Assembly (NCBI GenBank): GCA_905147135.1
Contig: LR990053.1
Span: 2,616,501 to 2,680,500, forward strand
Reading direction: 5' to 3'
Length of the DNA stretch: 64,000 nt
Source: Blastobasis lacticolella
Lineage: Eukaryota > Arthropoda > Insecta > Lepidoptera > Blastobasidae
The position numbers and the translations under genes were made by a program. Positions within the stretch are counted from its first letter, which is position 1, and every line of letters begins with the position of its first letter. Below the pieces are notes generated by a model. It was not told the origin of the DNA. It made no database searches and saw nothing but the letters and a program-made list of their open reading frames with translations. Of the stretch, positions 48,701 through 58,011 are shown in pieces.

Positions 48701-51700
48701 CAAGGCTTTATCTCAATGCCAACAGGTTATTAGATTCGTTTGTTGCTCAATATCTTTCTGCAAGATCACTTATTTACTATTGTTACTACCCACACATAAA
48801 AATACCCATGTGTGGGTAGTCCGTGCTATTATTTAACATTAGCTTGACGCGTAAAATTCGGGATAGGTGTCCTTTAATTTGAACCGGGTTATAAACTACA
48901 TAATTATAAAAAAATAGAAATAAAAATTCATCTAAATCTATTCAGCACGTTTTGTGTGATTTTGTGATAGGTGTCCTTTAATTTAATAAGGGTTATATAC
49001 GACATAATTACATTAGTACCAAGTTTCACCAAAATCCAATTAGCAATTTACGCAACCGTGATTGCGTAACAAACATTAATGATTATTTTTAGTTTAGATT
49101 ATTCCGAGATTCGAACCGCGATAATAGCTAGGTTATCTTGGTGTTGATATTATGTTATTTATTCTATAAAAATATTTTTTTGGTATTATTAAAAGACTAC
49201 TGACGGCATGTTAGGCGAGCCGCTGAGCTAATTATTTGTTATTTCTATTATAATTAACAATGGATGAAGCCCTCTACGCCGAACTGTTGCCCGTACGTAG
49301 ATCGGGACGTATCTAGTCACGAAAAGAAATAATCTAAACACTGAATACGGAATTTTCCTAGGTGTAAAATAAATTGTGAAGCAACGTTAAGCCCAAACAG
49401 TAGAGTAATTCGTGTAACTTGGTCAAAAGGGTAACTTGGGTAAAAAGTCGTGTAACTTGTTTAGATGTATGGATGGAACTGAGTAGGTATAGGTATATAA
49501 AATATGGTAACACGAACTGAGATATATCGGGACAGCTTTTGCAGCTCTAAAACCTCGCAATTAACGGACATGTATCACAGTTTTCACATCAACCCGTTTG
49601 TCGCCTGGCGTCGGCGGCGTGGACGTGGTAGCGGATCACCCGGGGCTGCCACCACACGGACAAGCGCCATAGGCCATAGGCGGCGGTGACCACTTTCCAT
49701 CAGGTGGCCCGCTTGCCTGTTTGTCTGCCGTATTACATAAAAATAAACCTGCCACAATCATAAAGATTTAAAAAAGAAGTACTAAAATGGTCGAAGCGCC
49801 ATCTATTAATGCTGTTTGAAACCAACTGACAATACTTATTGGAAAACTCATTTGATTGTCATTTGGCACTGTTTTCACGTCAGCCTGTTACCGCTAGTGT
49901 GGGCACCTTTTTCACGTCTACCCGTTTGATCACCAGCGTGGGTGGCGTCGGCGTGGGCGGTGTCGGCGGCGTGGGCGCGCTCAACGGCCACGCCGCACAC
50001 GACTCGCGGAAGCGGCTCACACCCATCCCGGACATCAGCGTCACCGGGAACCACACGCCGTATAAGGTACGGCTATTGACTTGGTGCTGATGGTGACTGG
50101 TAAATCCTATACGTGATTTGGACTTTGGAGCTAGAGGTCAATGTCGTCCACCTCAATCGCGAGGCGGATATTAACAACACGCAGCCAAAAAGGCATTTTT
50201 GCGGCCCTTAGTGGTATGCCTGTGCATCATTACTCGTCCTGTACTGCCATCACCGGACAGCCCTACCCATAACCCAAGTGGGCAAGGCTTTATTTAATAT
50301 GTTGGGTCTTGACCTGATCAATAGACGCATCATTTTAGCAGGAAGACGCCCGCTGCTGGGCATAAACCTCCCCCAGAGATTACTAAGGCCGGTATTGTGC
50401 CTTCCGCATCCAGCTGGTACCTGCGCTCTTCATCAGATCGTCGGTCCACCTAGTGGGAGGCCTACCCACGCTGCAAAACCCTGGTAATAGTCATCATCAC
50501 AGCCCATAACGGTCCACTGCAGGACTTGAGGCCTCTCCCACGAAAGGGAAGGTTATTGCCATAATCTCCACGCTTGGCAGGCGGGTTGGAGATCGCAGTG
50601 TTACAAATATAACAATGGAAAACGCTGCTGCCCATTTTCCAGCCTACGGAGACTCTAAGATCTTTTGCTTTGAAAACATTAGTCGCCTTGTACGACGCCC
50701 ACGAGTGTAAGGGGTTGGTGCTATTCTTCTCTGCCGGACACCACTCCTGCCTGGCAATAGTAAACACCGGTAATTAGGGTTGGAGATAGCATCGTTGAAC
50801 ATTTATAAGAGAAACTACGTCCACACCTTTACCATGTGGCTTTAAATGCCGTATTTTTTTATAATTACAAACACCATCAATTAACCATCACTCCACTCCT
50901 CCTCAGGTCCAAAAGGCCCTCGTAGAGAACACGATGGTGCCGTGCATCAACGCGAAGCCGTACCAGTACACGGAGCTGCTGATGACGCTGCCGGACCTGG
51001 CCAGCCACTTCTTCCCGAGGGTCTCGCTCACCACCTGCCGGGCTATGCTGGACGCGTTAGGCTTGACGCTGTATAGGCCTAATTCGTAAGTTTTTTTTTG
51101 CTACTTCCTATTAAGTAAGTATTTTGTTTTGTTTTACAGTCTCGCGTACGAGGGCCAGGGGTCCGCCTAGACCATGATCCAGTATTTGGCAGATCAAATA
51201 ATTACAGTGGAGCGACTGCCATCTGACCTCCATGACCCTGCTACCAGGGGAACCTGACCAGATTGGATCATGGTTACACATTCAATCGCCTGAATGTGAA
51301 GGTTTCACAAGTTTTCTCTCACCGAGCATCGGATAGTGTTCAACTAATGTATATAACTCAGAAAAGAGTCATTGGTACATGGCCGCAGCGGGATTCGAAC
51401 CCGGTACCTATTGCTTATGAGTCGGATACCCTTACCGCTCGGCCACCGAGGCTCCCTTTGTTTTAAACTGTCGCGGTTATTATCCCATATTTTAAAGGTA
51501 TGTTCTGGGTTACCAACCGCATACCTTTGTTTACGTAAGTTGAGGTCAAATGCAAGCCTATTATTAATAATAATAAAAAAGTGTAGAACGATATTTCGAT
51601 GCAATTGCATGCATCATGGTCACGGGACAACTGGAGGAATGCGAGGGCCGGGAATATTGGGCTACTGGTAAACAAAGGTACGCGGTAGGAAACCCGGAAT

Positions 51701-52132
51701 ATACCTTTAAAAAGTTATTTAAAAAATGTCTATAGCCTTGCATTTGACCTCAATTCATCTGATGGAAAGCGACGAGAAGGTCAAAGGTGACGTAGCATCA
51801 TTGATTTGTAACTCATTCAAAAACCGTTAAATCCAATGCGAGGTCAAGGCTGAAACCTCATCGAACCGTATTGAATCCCGCACTCGGCCCATACTAACGC
51901 ATGCAATATCCCTTCCAGAGCCCAGCTGCAAGTGCTCCGCAATTCTGGCAAGTGCAAGTCGGCGGCTTCCGGCGAGAATGGCCTGGCGCTCGTCCAGATA
52001 CGCGACGTGATGCAGCATATGCCCCAGTTCAAGTACATGCTGCGTTCAGGCCACGGGGATGAACCCCCGCCGCAGCCGCCGCGGCCTGCCCACGCCCAAC
52101 ACCATCAGGCCAAGCGGACACGCGCCAACTAG
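29749..52132 (+). CDS. Unrecognised probable nuclear protein, seven exons, 655 residues
   Basis: Predicted exons 29749-30715, 38021-38304, 45883-45990, 47828-47913, 49937-50066, 50907-51085 and 51919-52132; every junction is GT-AG and in phase (1,0,0,2,0,2), and the frame closes at TAG. Residues 1-60 are charged and helical and contain VKTE at 8-11, a SUMO-consensus match. Residues about 97-322 look like a folded, Tyr/Cys-rich domain (GHFGWDMLGKCH at its start). Residues 323-510 are low complexity (Gly/Val/Ala/Pro/Gln). Exons 6-7 (526-655) look folded again (TLPDLASHFFP, IRDVMQHMPQFKYMLR), ending in a Pro-rich, basic tail. I see no enzyme motif, membrane segment or signal peptide. Composition suggests a nuclear or chromatin-related role, which is inference; I cannot name a family. 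Confidence 0.8.
31067..31330 (-). repeat. Rep-C SINE-like element with 9-bp target duplication
   Basis: Same family as 363-615; ATAGCATCA at 31058-31066 and 31331-31339. First intron of the unrecognised gene. Confidence 0.72.
31730..32200 (+). mobile_element. Decayed RTE-like fragment
   Basis: GSVLSPFLFYVV, an RT motif, then scattered pieces (IIRPLMLYSSNP) in shifting frames with many stops. Confidence 0.5.
32272..33137 (+). mobile_element. TRIM-like short LTR element, 866 bp
   Basis: Direct repeats 32272-32489 and 32911-33137 start TGTTGG and end CGCTACA; they differ by a few substitutions and a 9-bp gap. The inside is only about 420 bp, without coding capacity, and holds a 36-bp tandem pair (gcacgcgtccgtgc...). 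Some 38 bp before each repeat are also alike (ttggcggtaat to aaccgccaa), so the true LTR edge may lie further left, or the copy comes from a tandem. No clean target duplication. Confidence 0.6.
33170..34115 (+). mobile_element. RTE-like retrotransposon remnant
   Basis: Broken frames give an endonuclease piece (KIDFIMMDRKQVFRDVSVINR), an RT catalytic-box piece (HFIFTDDIVLVAKSLEEEQ) and the C-terminal VVRDDMRANEL end with a GATGAT tail. Large internal deletions and stops. Confidence 0.68.
34147..35390. other. Intron sequence, nothing assigned
   Basis: AT-rich, with a minus-strand open frame at 34147-34458 that lacks any motif or splice signals. I see no other structure. Confidence 0.25.
35391..35708 (+). 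repeat. SINE-A, nearly complete
   Basis: From just before the B box (gggttcgaatcccgctgcgg) to the gacattaacgccatgat end. The A box is lost. Confidence 0.68.
36000..36260 (-). repeat. Dispersed repeat (cgacgaaa family), minus
   Basis: gcatcgaaatcggtccatccg, tatatataccatgg and cacccctattttttcgtcgg; reverse of 40518-40740. Common lepidopteran type. Confidence 0.5.
37583..37846 (+). repeat. SINE-B, full length with tRNA-like head
   Basis: A box tgagtggttcaatggt, B box gggttcgattcccgg, then a unique body ending agatggtgctgtgtgaatttgtcc and an ATTT-rich tail. Not a tRNA gene: it has no complete cloverleaf and recurs with the same body elsewhere. Confidence 0.75.
38021..38304 (+). CDS. Unrecognised gene, exon 2 (Gly/Val/Ala-rich)
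   Basis: Acceptor CGTTTTCCAG, donor GTGAGG. GC-rich, unlike its flanks. Starts with a Gly/Pro-rich part (VAGVAGVGIGGV) and turns into a Gln-rich helical part (LTQAQTQQVLRLAQ). The upstream intron is 7.3 kb. Confidence 0.78.
38860..38960 (-). mobile_element. RTE-like 3'-end fragment with ATGT tail
   Basis: Reverse complement of the 3' end seen at 42695-42863 (cgcctgtgtcccacaggtgg, gacagagcaaagtggcgg). The flanks catagaactcagaag and cttctgagttctatg face each other, so it sits in a small inverted repeat. Confidence 0.55.
39567..39830 (-). repeat. SINE-B, full length, minus
   Basis: Complete reverse copy of 37583-37846, from gtgtgaattagtcc to the tRNA-like head. Confidence 0.72.
39895..40140 (-). 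mobile_element. LINE C-terminal fragment
   Basis: Minus strand reads FCRMSKDSSATTVTVWTPN and KRRRGKPEKRWTDELR, the basic end of an RTE-like polyprotein. Confidence 0.5.
40518..40740 (+). repeat. Dispersed repeat (cgacgaaa family), plus
   Basis: ccccgacgaaaggggggtt, gaacggatggaccgatttgg and tggttattagctttg, the reverse of 36000-36260. Confidence 0.5.
41479..41556 (+). repeat. SINE-B tail fragment
   Basis: acaagctttgctttctttgg to gtgaatttgtccacgatt. The surroundings 40740-42120 are AT-rich with nothing else seen. Confidence 0.55.
42140..42285 (-). repeat. SINE-B fragment, minus
   Basis: cacacagcgccatctagccc, aagtaagcaaagct, cacccagacccgt; an inner part is altered. Confidence 0.55.
42602..43118. 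mobile_element. MITE-G copy 1, carrying a LINE insertion
   Basis: Ends ctgagggcgccgtt... and ...acggcgcccttacagtct face each other, each followed by a gagtacaagaaaaaatc-like block. Interrupted at 42695-42863. Confidence 0.55.
42695..42863 (+). mobile_element. 5'-truncated LINE 3' end with 12-bp target duplication
   Basis: 169 bp coding RELCRDRAKWRSIVSAYP, then an ATGT tail. TGACCATAATGT flanks both sides (42683-42694, 42864-42875). Confidence 0.7.
43302..43805. repeat. Minisatellite, 69-bp unit, about 7.3 copies
   Basis: Unit from ctgatatggtgttcattt through gatatgatgcagtttgtacc; units are nearly identical (one taccta to tagcta, one missing T). A diverged half-unit precedes it. Stops in every frame, so not coding. 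Confidence 0.88.
44677..45024 (-). repeat. Rep-C SINE-like element with 9-bp duplication and nested insertion
   Basis: CCGTGACCT at 44668-44676 and 45025-45033. Interrupted at 44751-44829 by a TTTA-tailed LINE 3' scrap that itself duplicated AGGTT. Confidence 0.75.
45141..45275 (-). repeat. Rep-D fragment
   Basis: gccgaaagacgcccactgctgggcat to tcgtcggtccaccgtgggagg. Confidence 0.55.
45883..45990 (+). CDS. Unrecognised gene, exon 3 (Ala/Gln-rich)
   Basis: 36 codons, phase 0 on both sides: repeated Ala-Gln, then an Ala run and HRHQQQ. Acceptor TTTGTTGCAG, donor GTGAGC. It continues the Gln/Ala helix begun in exon 2. Confidence 0.75.
46305..46372 (+). repeat. 5S rRNA-like fragment
   Basis: gcgatcggtaacgga, ggttaagcaacgcccgc and actggatgggaaatggcggg resemble the inner control region and later part of insect 5S rRNA, degraded. 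May be part of a 5S-derived SINE or a pseudogene. 46570-47330 beyond it is AT-rich without a feature. Confidence 0.35.
47340..47485 (-). mobile_element. RTE-like relic
   Basis: aggcacctacttcccatgta and atctctcacgccaaagttgg match 11810-11910. Strongly decayed. Confidence 0.5.
47675..47785. repeat. CR1-type 3'-end scrap
   Basis: ccactttccatcaggtggcc, gcttgcctgtatgtctgc, ataacataaaa. Similar pieces at 48525-48645, 49670-49742 and, reversed, 54850-54930. It lies just upstream of exon 4. Confidence 0.5.
47828..47913 (+). CDS. Unrecognised gene, exon 4
   Basis: 28 codons plus two bases; a Met/Ala/Pro-rich stretch with five prolines in a row and a Ser-Gly-Gly-Gly tail. Acceptor CTGTTCCAG, donor GTGAGT. 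Confidence 0.72.
48525..48645. repeat. CR1-type 3'-end scrap
   Basis: cttagaggcttgcaacgc to ctgccgtattacataaaaaa, same end as 47675-47785. Confidence 0.5.
49791..49853. mobile_element. MITE-F terminal fragment
   Basis: agcgccatctattaatgctg to tattggaaaactcat, one end only; about 85 bp upstream of exon 5. Confidence 0.55.
49937..50066 (+). CDS. Unrecognised gene, exon 5
   Basis: One base plus 43 codons: Val-Gly repeats followed by a basic cluster (DSRKR) that could serve in nuclear import, then a Thr/Pro-rich end. Acceptor GATCACCAG, donor GTACGG. The donor is non-consensus at +3 to +5, so this exon could be skipped; skipping would break the frame. Confidence 0.7.
50335..50475 (-). repeat. 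Rep-D fragment
   Basis: gaagacgcccgctgctgggc to cctagtgggaggcctaccc; followed at once by a Rep-C copy. Confidence 0.55.
50492..50750 (-). repeat. Rep-C SINE-like element with imperfect 11-bp target duplication
   Basis: CTGGTAATAGT (50481-50491) and CTGGCAATAGT (50751-50761) flank it. Confidence 0.72.
50907..51085 (+). CDS. Unrecognised gene, exon 6
   Basis: 59 codons plus two bases, predicted helical and compact (TELLMTLPDLASHFFP). Acceptor CTCCTCCTCAG, donor GTAAGT. A full-length SINE starts 52 bp downstream of the donor. Confidence 0.8.
51137..51456 (-). repeat. SINE-A, full length, 9-bp target duplication
   Basis: 320 bp; on the minus strand a tRNA-like head (gtggccgagcggtaaggg, gggttcgaatcccgc), then the whole body. 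TTTGTTTTA at 51128-51136 and 51457-51465. Best reference copy in the window. Confidence 0.8.
51919..52132 (+). CDS. Unrecognised gene, final exon 7
   Basis: Phase 2 acceptor CCCTTCCAG; 70 codons then TAG. Starts with an ordered part (LALVQIRDVMQHMPQFKYM) and ends with a Pro/His-rich tail and a basic KRTRAN terminus. Confidence 0.8.
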
Positions 52133-54120
52133 CCACCACCTTACTTCGGCTAGCCACCGCCTGGCTTCGGCTAGCCCGTACCCACTCCGGCTAATCCACA
52201 CCTATTCCGGCTAGTCCACATCGGCTAGATTCCACTCGGCTAGCAGCTATCGCCCGCACCGAGAGCGCTGGAATCGACAACTTTATCACGGGCAACGCAC
52301 TCGTGTACAAATTAATTGCAGTGACAGTGAACAGTTATTGAGTGATGTGTAGTGGAATTGTAGACTCTTATGCCAGGCAACTAGCCAAAATGGCGACAGA
52401 ACTCCCAACAATGCTCCGAAACCTGAGAATGCCCCAGTCAGACCGTGTACTCAAGGATTTCAGTGACAATTTTGGATTGGACACAGTGTTATGTGTGATG
52501 AAATTGTGGGGGCGGGATAGTAAATTAGTGATTATTTCAAAAGTTCAGTTCAACGACTTTTAGTTGGCATAGAGTTGATAGAGCGTCAAGTGTTTAGTGG
52601 TTTGATTAGAAATCAGTCAGCAAAGAAATTGGGTGTGTAGTAATAAGTAGACAATGAACAATGTACTATTTGGTCGACAGAGCTTCCATGCTATGAAATG
52701 GTAAACTAAATAGATAATTAGAAAGGGACTGTTGCTAACTGATTACTGTAATTAATTCCATACGTCAATTTCTCATTATTGTACAAATTTTGTAAAATTA
52801 CTTGTAAATCAGACCTAATTTAGTATGACCTATTGTGAACTATTGAAATAGAAGACTGAGAATTTATTTTTTTAATTTTTGGTATCAAGAGCTGATAAGC
52901 AAGAGGTATTTTGTTTCTCTAGTTAGTTTTGGTGTGGATTTTAAATTCATGTTTGTATGGCTGGTTGATGTATAATACTTGTAAATATTGTACCATCAAA
53001 CAAATTGATATTCTGCATTTTTGCAGGATTGTAGTAATATGTACCTAATTTTAAAGATATTTATACCTATTATAGTAGCCGCTTATATTATCATAAGCGT
53101 AATAAAGATCTAACTTATGGAAAGTATTGGTAAACGAGAACGCTTAAATAACTGTAACATCACAATATTTATTAAAGTAAAATTTACTACACAAACTTAT
53201 GTCACATGTGAACAAAATTGTAAGTAATAATAATATAAGTATTTTTAAAAGGGGTTAATTTATATAACAAAATTTATGATGCTGCTAATTAATTTAGAAC
53301 AAGCATTTAGAAATAGTCTTAATAAGTTGATGCCTGCTTTGAACAGGATGTGAAAATAGAGGACCTACACCTATGAGCAGGAAACTTGATAGACGATCAT
53401 CTCAAATAGGTATACTGGATCCAACCCAGTGAAAAAATGTTGGTTAGGTGAATTATAGCAAAATGCAATGTATTCCTAATTATTCTAGGAAGGGTATGAG
53501 AACATTAGTTCCTATAGGTATATGGTAACTTGCAAGGATTTCAAAGCACTATTCAAATTACTTCCACTCTTGCAGATTGGTTGCTTCGTATCTACTTTAA
53601 TAATTGAAAAACCCTTGGAACTTGCTATATGTTTTAGTTAATTTTTCGGTATGTACCAAATTTGTTGCATATAAAAACTATACTATTATAATGTTAGCCT
53701 TAGTATGAGCGGAAGTTTTTAACTACAAATTTAAATGAGCTGTGTATATTGTATGCTAATTTATTTATGAGGTAGCTCTAAGCAATCATTGTACTCCGGG
53801 ATTTGAAACTCTGATCATTATCACTGCCAAATAGTAATAACTAGAATTATTTATGACGCAAACACACTTTATGTCCATGTGGCATCATATATAAACTTTA
53901 TTTATGTTTTATGATATAGTTTTTTTATTTATTTCGGATCCTGAATGCAATTTGGTCCCTTACCAAAAGCTGTATTGTGTTTGATAATGAACAACTTTTT
54001 AAATTATGACTGCATTTGTTACAAGCAAGGAACTTGATACAGCCACACAATAACAGTTTTGTAAAGTATATGGTATCCATACTGTCCGGATTTGTTAGGA
54101 CATTAACCACTATAAATAAA
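52133..54120 (+). other. Probable 3' UTR of the unrecognised gene
   Basis: About 2 kb of AT-rich sequence with no recognisable repeat and no coding signal. It opens with a short degenerate repeat of 'cggctag' words (52145-52245). AATAAA occurs at 53101-53106 and 54115-54120; which one is used cannot be told. The absence of repeats, unusual for this window, supports UTR. Confidence 0.45.
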
Positions 54121-54479
54121 CTGGTTTAACTTTTAATAGATAGACAATTTGGCTTGTGAATTAAAAACCGAAATCTCTTATCCAATACCTGACCACCAAT
54201 GTGAGACACTCAATTTATCTCTTTGGACAGGAGACTAGCACGGAAGCTCGGACCAGGTCTGAGTATTGTTCAATATTGTTGACAACAAAGACAAAGAGTT
54301 GAAGCCACTTATGGACCCACTTTTTTGTCGCTTTTTGGCTTTGTGTCCCGGAGTGAGTTATGGGAGTATGTTGCAAAAATACAATCCACATTTATCTTAA
54401 GTGTGGTTTTTGAACTTAATTATTACTGTAAGTATCTATATAAATAAAAAGGTTCGTTTATCCTATTTGCGTTGGTTTC

Positions 54480-54720
54480 ATTAAAATGTTGCATGACCCT
54501 TGGCGCCAAATCCGGGAGCGAGTCCATACGCTCTTCAATCTCCACAAGACGGGGCGTCACGGCGATATTTCCGCCAGTGTATCGCCGCGTGATCGAGAAG
54601 TGCGCAGGAATAGATCCTCGGGGGGTAGGGAAGCGAGGCGATTCGTGTCTCGCAGCGGGCACGTGGCGCTTGGTGTCTTGGTATCCCTGGTCTAGTCTAG
54701 GCCACCATGGAATTCCGGAA
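54480..54720. other. Unassigned repeat-like sequence
   Basis: Overlapping open frames on both strands in a GC-richer patch; it has the look of a dispersed element, but I cannot place it. Confidence 0.3.
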
Positions 54721-54839
54721 CTTTAATTACATTATATGGATCAAAAGTCGATCCGTTGTGCCAAAATAAACTTTGCTAGGTCACTTGAACCCCACCACGT
54801 AGCAAAGATCTGGATTGTTGGGATCAAAATGCCGGTTTT

Positions 54840-55145
54840 TTATGTAATAGGTACAGTAGACAGACAAGCGGGCCACCTGATGGAAAGTGGTCACCGCCGC
54901 CTATGGACATCAGCAACACCCTGGGGAGTTATCCGTCTCTGAAGAGACCTGCAATATACCTCTTGAACGATCCCATGTCATAGTCCAAAGGAGGCTGGAA
55001 GCTCATTCCATATCCGAATCGTACGAACAAAAAACGTCCTTTCGAACCTTTGCGTGGTGATCAACAGTGTCTACGTAGTGGGTATAAGTAGGTACTCAGC
55101 CCACGGCGAGTGATGCGATGGCGGAATTGTGCTGTGAGCACCAGA
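54840..55145 (-). mobile_element. CR1-like 3'-end fragment
   Basis: Matches 19141-19390 (atcccatgtcatagtccaaagg, tgcgtggtgatcaac, gtctacgtagtgggtataag, gcgatggcggaattgtgctg). Confidence 0.65.
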
Positions 55146-55649
55146 TGTTCTTGGCCCCCGCGCCAACCTGCCATACCCAACCCTTTAACACAAAACAGGG
55201 ACCTACAGAGTTCCAACATAACAGCACTCACACGGGAGAGGAATGGCTTATGGCATAGCCTCCGTAAGATGAAGGAGGCTATGCTTATGGAGTACTTTGA
55301 CGGAACACAGGGGCTGCTTAACGCCATGCAGACTCATCTTCGTGGGTGATCCACCAAGCAATTTCGCCTGCACTATTAACACCACTCGGGGGTCACGTGT
55401 AGGGTCTCTAGGGCCTACGGACGAGGTGTAGCAAGATCCCCCGGTTAATTGTCGAAAAATAATAAATAAGAGAAAATGAGATTATCTTGTTTAGGTCACT
55501 AGGGAATTACATAACTTTGATTGCATAGACAAAGAATGGGCTATCGTTCCAAAAGCCTGAACTATAGCCGGTATACCGTCAGACCCACTGTACTTTATCT
55601 TTTTTGGGTGAAACGAACCTCAGTCATGGGGCACCAGGGGTAGGCGCGA

Positions 55650-55915
55650 GGTTCCCCCCCTGGATTCTTACATCGCGAGAGGGTAGGCAGTTCCCCGATC
55701 ATCCAAAGTTGATCGATGAGCAAAGAGATTACCTAAGAGATCGGCTTTCTCCTTTTCTGTGTGGGCCAATTGGTCATCATCCGGCTTGCGCAAATGTGGA
55801 AAGGTGTTGCGACAAAAGTTACCCTCGACAACTTTGGAGAGAGACCAAAAAGCACGACTCCCGTAGGGGTAACTGATTAGTCTCGCCCCAATTACCCCGA
55901 TGAATTTGAACTTTG
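55650..55915 (-). mobile_element. CR1-like fragment, linker between endonuclease and RT
   Basis: Minus strand reads WSLSKVVEGNFCRNTFP and AHTEKEKADLLGNLFAHRS, a stretch typical of CR1/Jockey-type polyproteins. Probably part of the same broken element as 54840-55145. Confidence 0.6.
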
Positions 55916-56029
55916 CTGTGGCCATTTATTACCCTCTTTGTAGACCTCTATACAGCATTATACTTTTTTATCAAATTGTCTTGAATCGTTTCGTGTCGTT
56001 GCAAATATTTAGTACCTAATCGTCATAGG

Positions 56030-56200
56030 CCTCCTCCAATGAGCGCCTGCAACCTGTCCTCGGCTTGCCGCATCCGGATGCTGGACCCGCAGCCTTTCAC
56101 AAATTGTCTCTTCATCCACAGATTGTACCTGTGGTCGGAAAGCGTCCGTCCCACACTACATTTGCCGAGTCGCGGTCTCCATTCAATATCTCGTTTCCTC
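56030..56200. repeat. Rep-D-like fragment
   Basis: cataggcctcctccaatgagc, gccgcatccggatgctggacc, gtcgcggtctccattc. 56210-57097 holds no recognised repeat and should contain the promoter and 5' UTR of the AKAP17A-like gene. Confidence 0.4.
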
Positions 56201-57097
56201 CAGCAGTTGCAACTTCAGCTTAGATACTAATAATTCTGTGGGCTATTTTGGTTTTCTGTCGGATTACATAGTTGCGAATTTTGTCCTTTAGGGAAACTCT
56301 GAGCATAGCACGCTGAGCGACGTTGAACTGGTAAACTTGAATTGTATAATGTATGTGTGTATTTTGAGCATGGATTTTGAGTATGATTTGAGCTCACAGA
56401 CTTAACAGTTTGAGCCAAGCGAAGTTGTGGTTTTAAGAGCTTTTATCCACACCATATAATTGAAAATTTTATTGGCATAAAAGAGATATTTACAACTTAA
56501 ACATGAAATAACATACACACAATAAAAACCATACTCTAAATTACCTATATAGGTAAAATATCTGCCCCAAGTTCTCTGAATGTGGAAATGTGCCCAGAAG
56601 GCTGGCCGCGTTGCCCCACTGGATGGCGAGGTTTATACGCTGGCGCTTGGCTATAGTTCTCTATATAGGGAATGTGCGCCATATAATTAAAAAATATAAA
56701 GGTAAAATGCCAGGCCAAAAAATAGTTGACACTCTTAACTGACTGTAAAAAAAAATTACAAAATGGTGAAAATTGTGTTGAAAATAATGGACTTGGAAAT
56801 GAGAAGCTGCAGTTTTAATTTCTTTTTTATTATTTTGTGCTAAAAATTAGTGGAAATCTGTGAATTCGGAATTAATCATTGAGAAATTATAGTACATTCA
56901 GTTATGGATACGATGGGAGCGTCCGCTAGACTAAGTTTTGGTCATTTCATACTGTTACTTGTAGAGTTATTCTGAATGTATCTGTTAGGTTTATAGATTT
57001 TTGTAACACTCATTGCATTACTAATCCATTTAGTTTTACTTAGATCTTATTTGTATTTAGTTCATAAGTTAGTTTTAATTAGAATATAAGCTTCACA

Positions 57098-58011
57098 ATG
57101 ATTAATGTATGCAGGGATACATCAGACGCTGTGGCTCTGTATTTGCCACAGCGTTTGTATCTAAAACCATTCGCAAGGCTAAATATTTCTGTCCAGCTTC
57201 CTACACAGAAGGTACACGGCAAGGCGATTTCCAACTGGGAGATTATGGAGAAACTCAGAAAAGTGATCCAACCTGATGTCTTTTCATCGTTGAAAGTGAC
57301 CAAGCATAGTTCGGAAGTGATTAGGTATATTGCAGAGCTAGAGCAGCGTGATAGGCTCAGTAGGGTGCTCGCGAGGCTCGAAGACCGGGTCATCCAACTC
57401 AATGACTACCCAGACCCATTAAAAGTTAAAGTGTCAGAAGCAAGGCTGGATTTTCCCACGCGTCACTCTTGGGACTCGTTTTTCCGCGATGCCAGTGATA
57501 TGGACGAAATGAAACCAGGCGAGAGACCAGACACAGTGCATATTGCAAATCTGCCAATCCGCTGGTTTGTTCATGACCGTGACGACCATGAAGATAGCCC
57601 ACCGTCTGAGAGCATTGTTAAAAAAGTGTTTGAAAAGTATGGCTCAATAAGACAGGTAGACATACCAGCAGCTGATCCGTTCAGGTTGCAAATGAAGACG
57701 CAAATGAGAGGCATATCAACATCACCTCAAGATTCCGCTCTGTACTTTGAAAGTTACATACAATTTAGTGAATACGTTGGTTTTGTCCGATGTATGGATG
57801 CATTACGGGCAAAGAAGTTGTTGCGCAAAAAAGATGATTTGGCCGAGTGGTGTGACATTATCGTTGACTTTGATAAAACAAAACATATGACTGATGCTGC
57901 TGTTAAAAGGCGGGCCATAGTTAGAGAAAGACTTGCTTCAAGACAAAAGGCTAAAGACGATGAAGAAAATTTGGAAAAAGAAAGAATTGAGAAAAACAAA
58001 GTTAAAGAAAG
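57098..58011 (+). CDS. AKAP17A: AKAP17A-like gene, exon 1
   Basis: 304 codons plus two bases: the N-terminal domain, the RRM-like domain and the start of the charged helix. Donor GTAAGC. Confidence 0.9.

Noticed and set aside
54423..54726. Overlapping 70-85-codon frames on both strands
   Set aside because: Look coding by length only; no start context, motif or splice partners. Listed as an unassigned patch.
55110..55349. 79-codon plus-strand frame as a zinc-finger-like gene
   Set aside because: An HTGEE-like word prompted this, but no Cys/His pairs follow and it starts inside a CR1 fragment.
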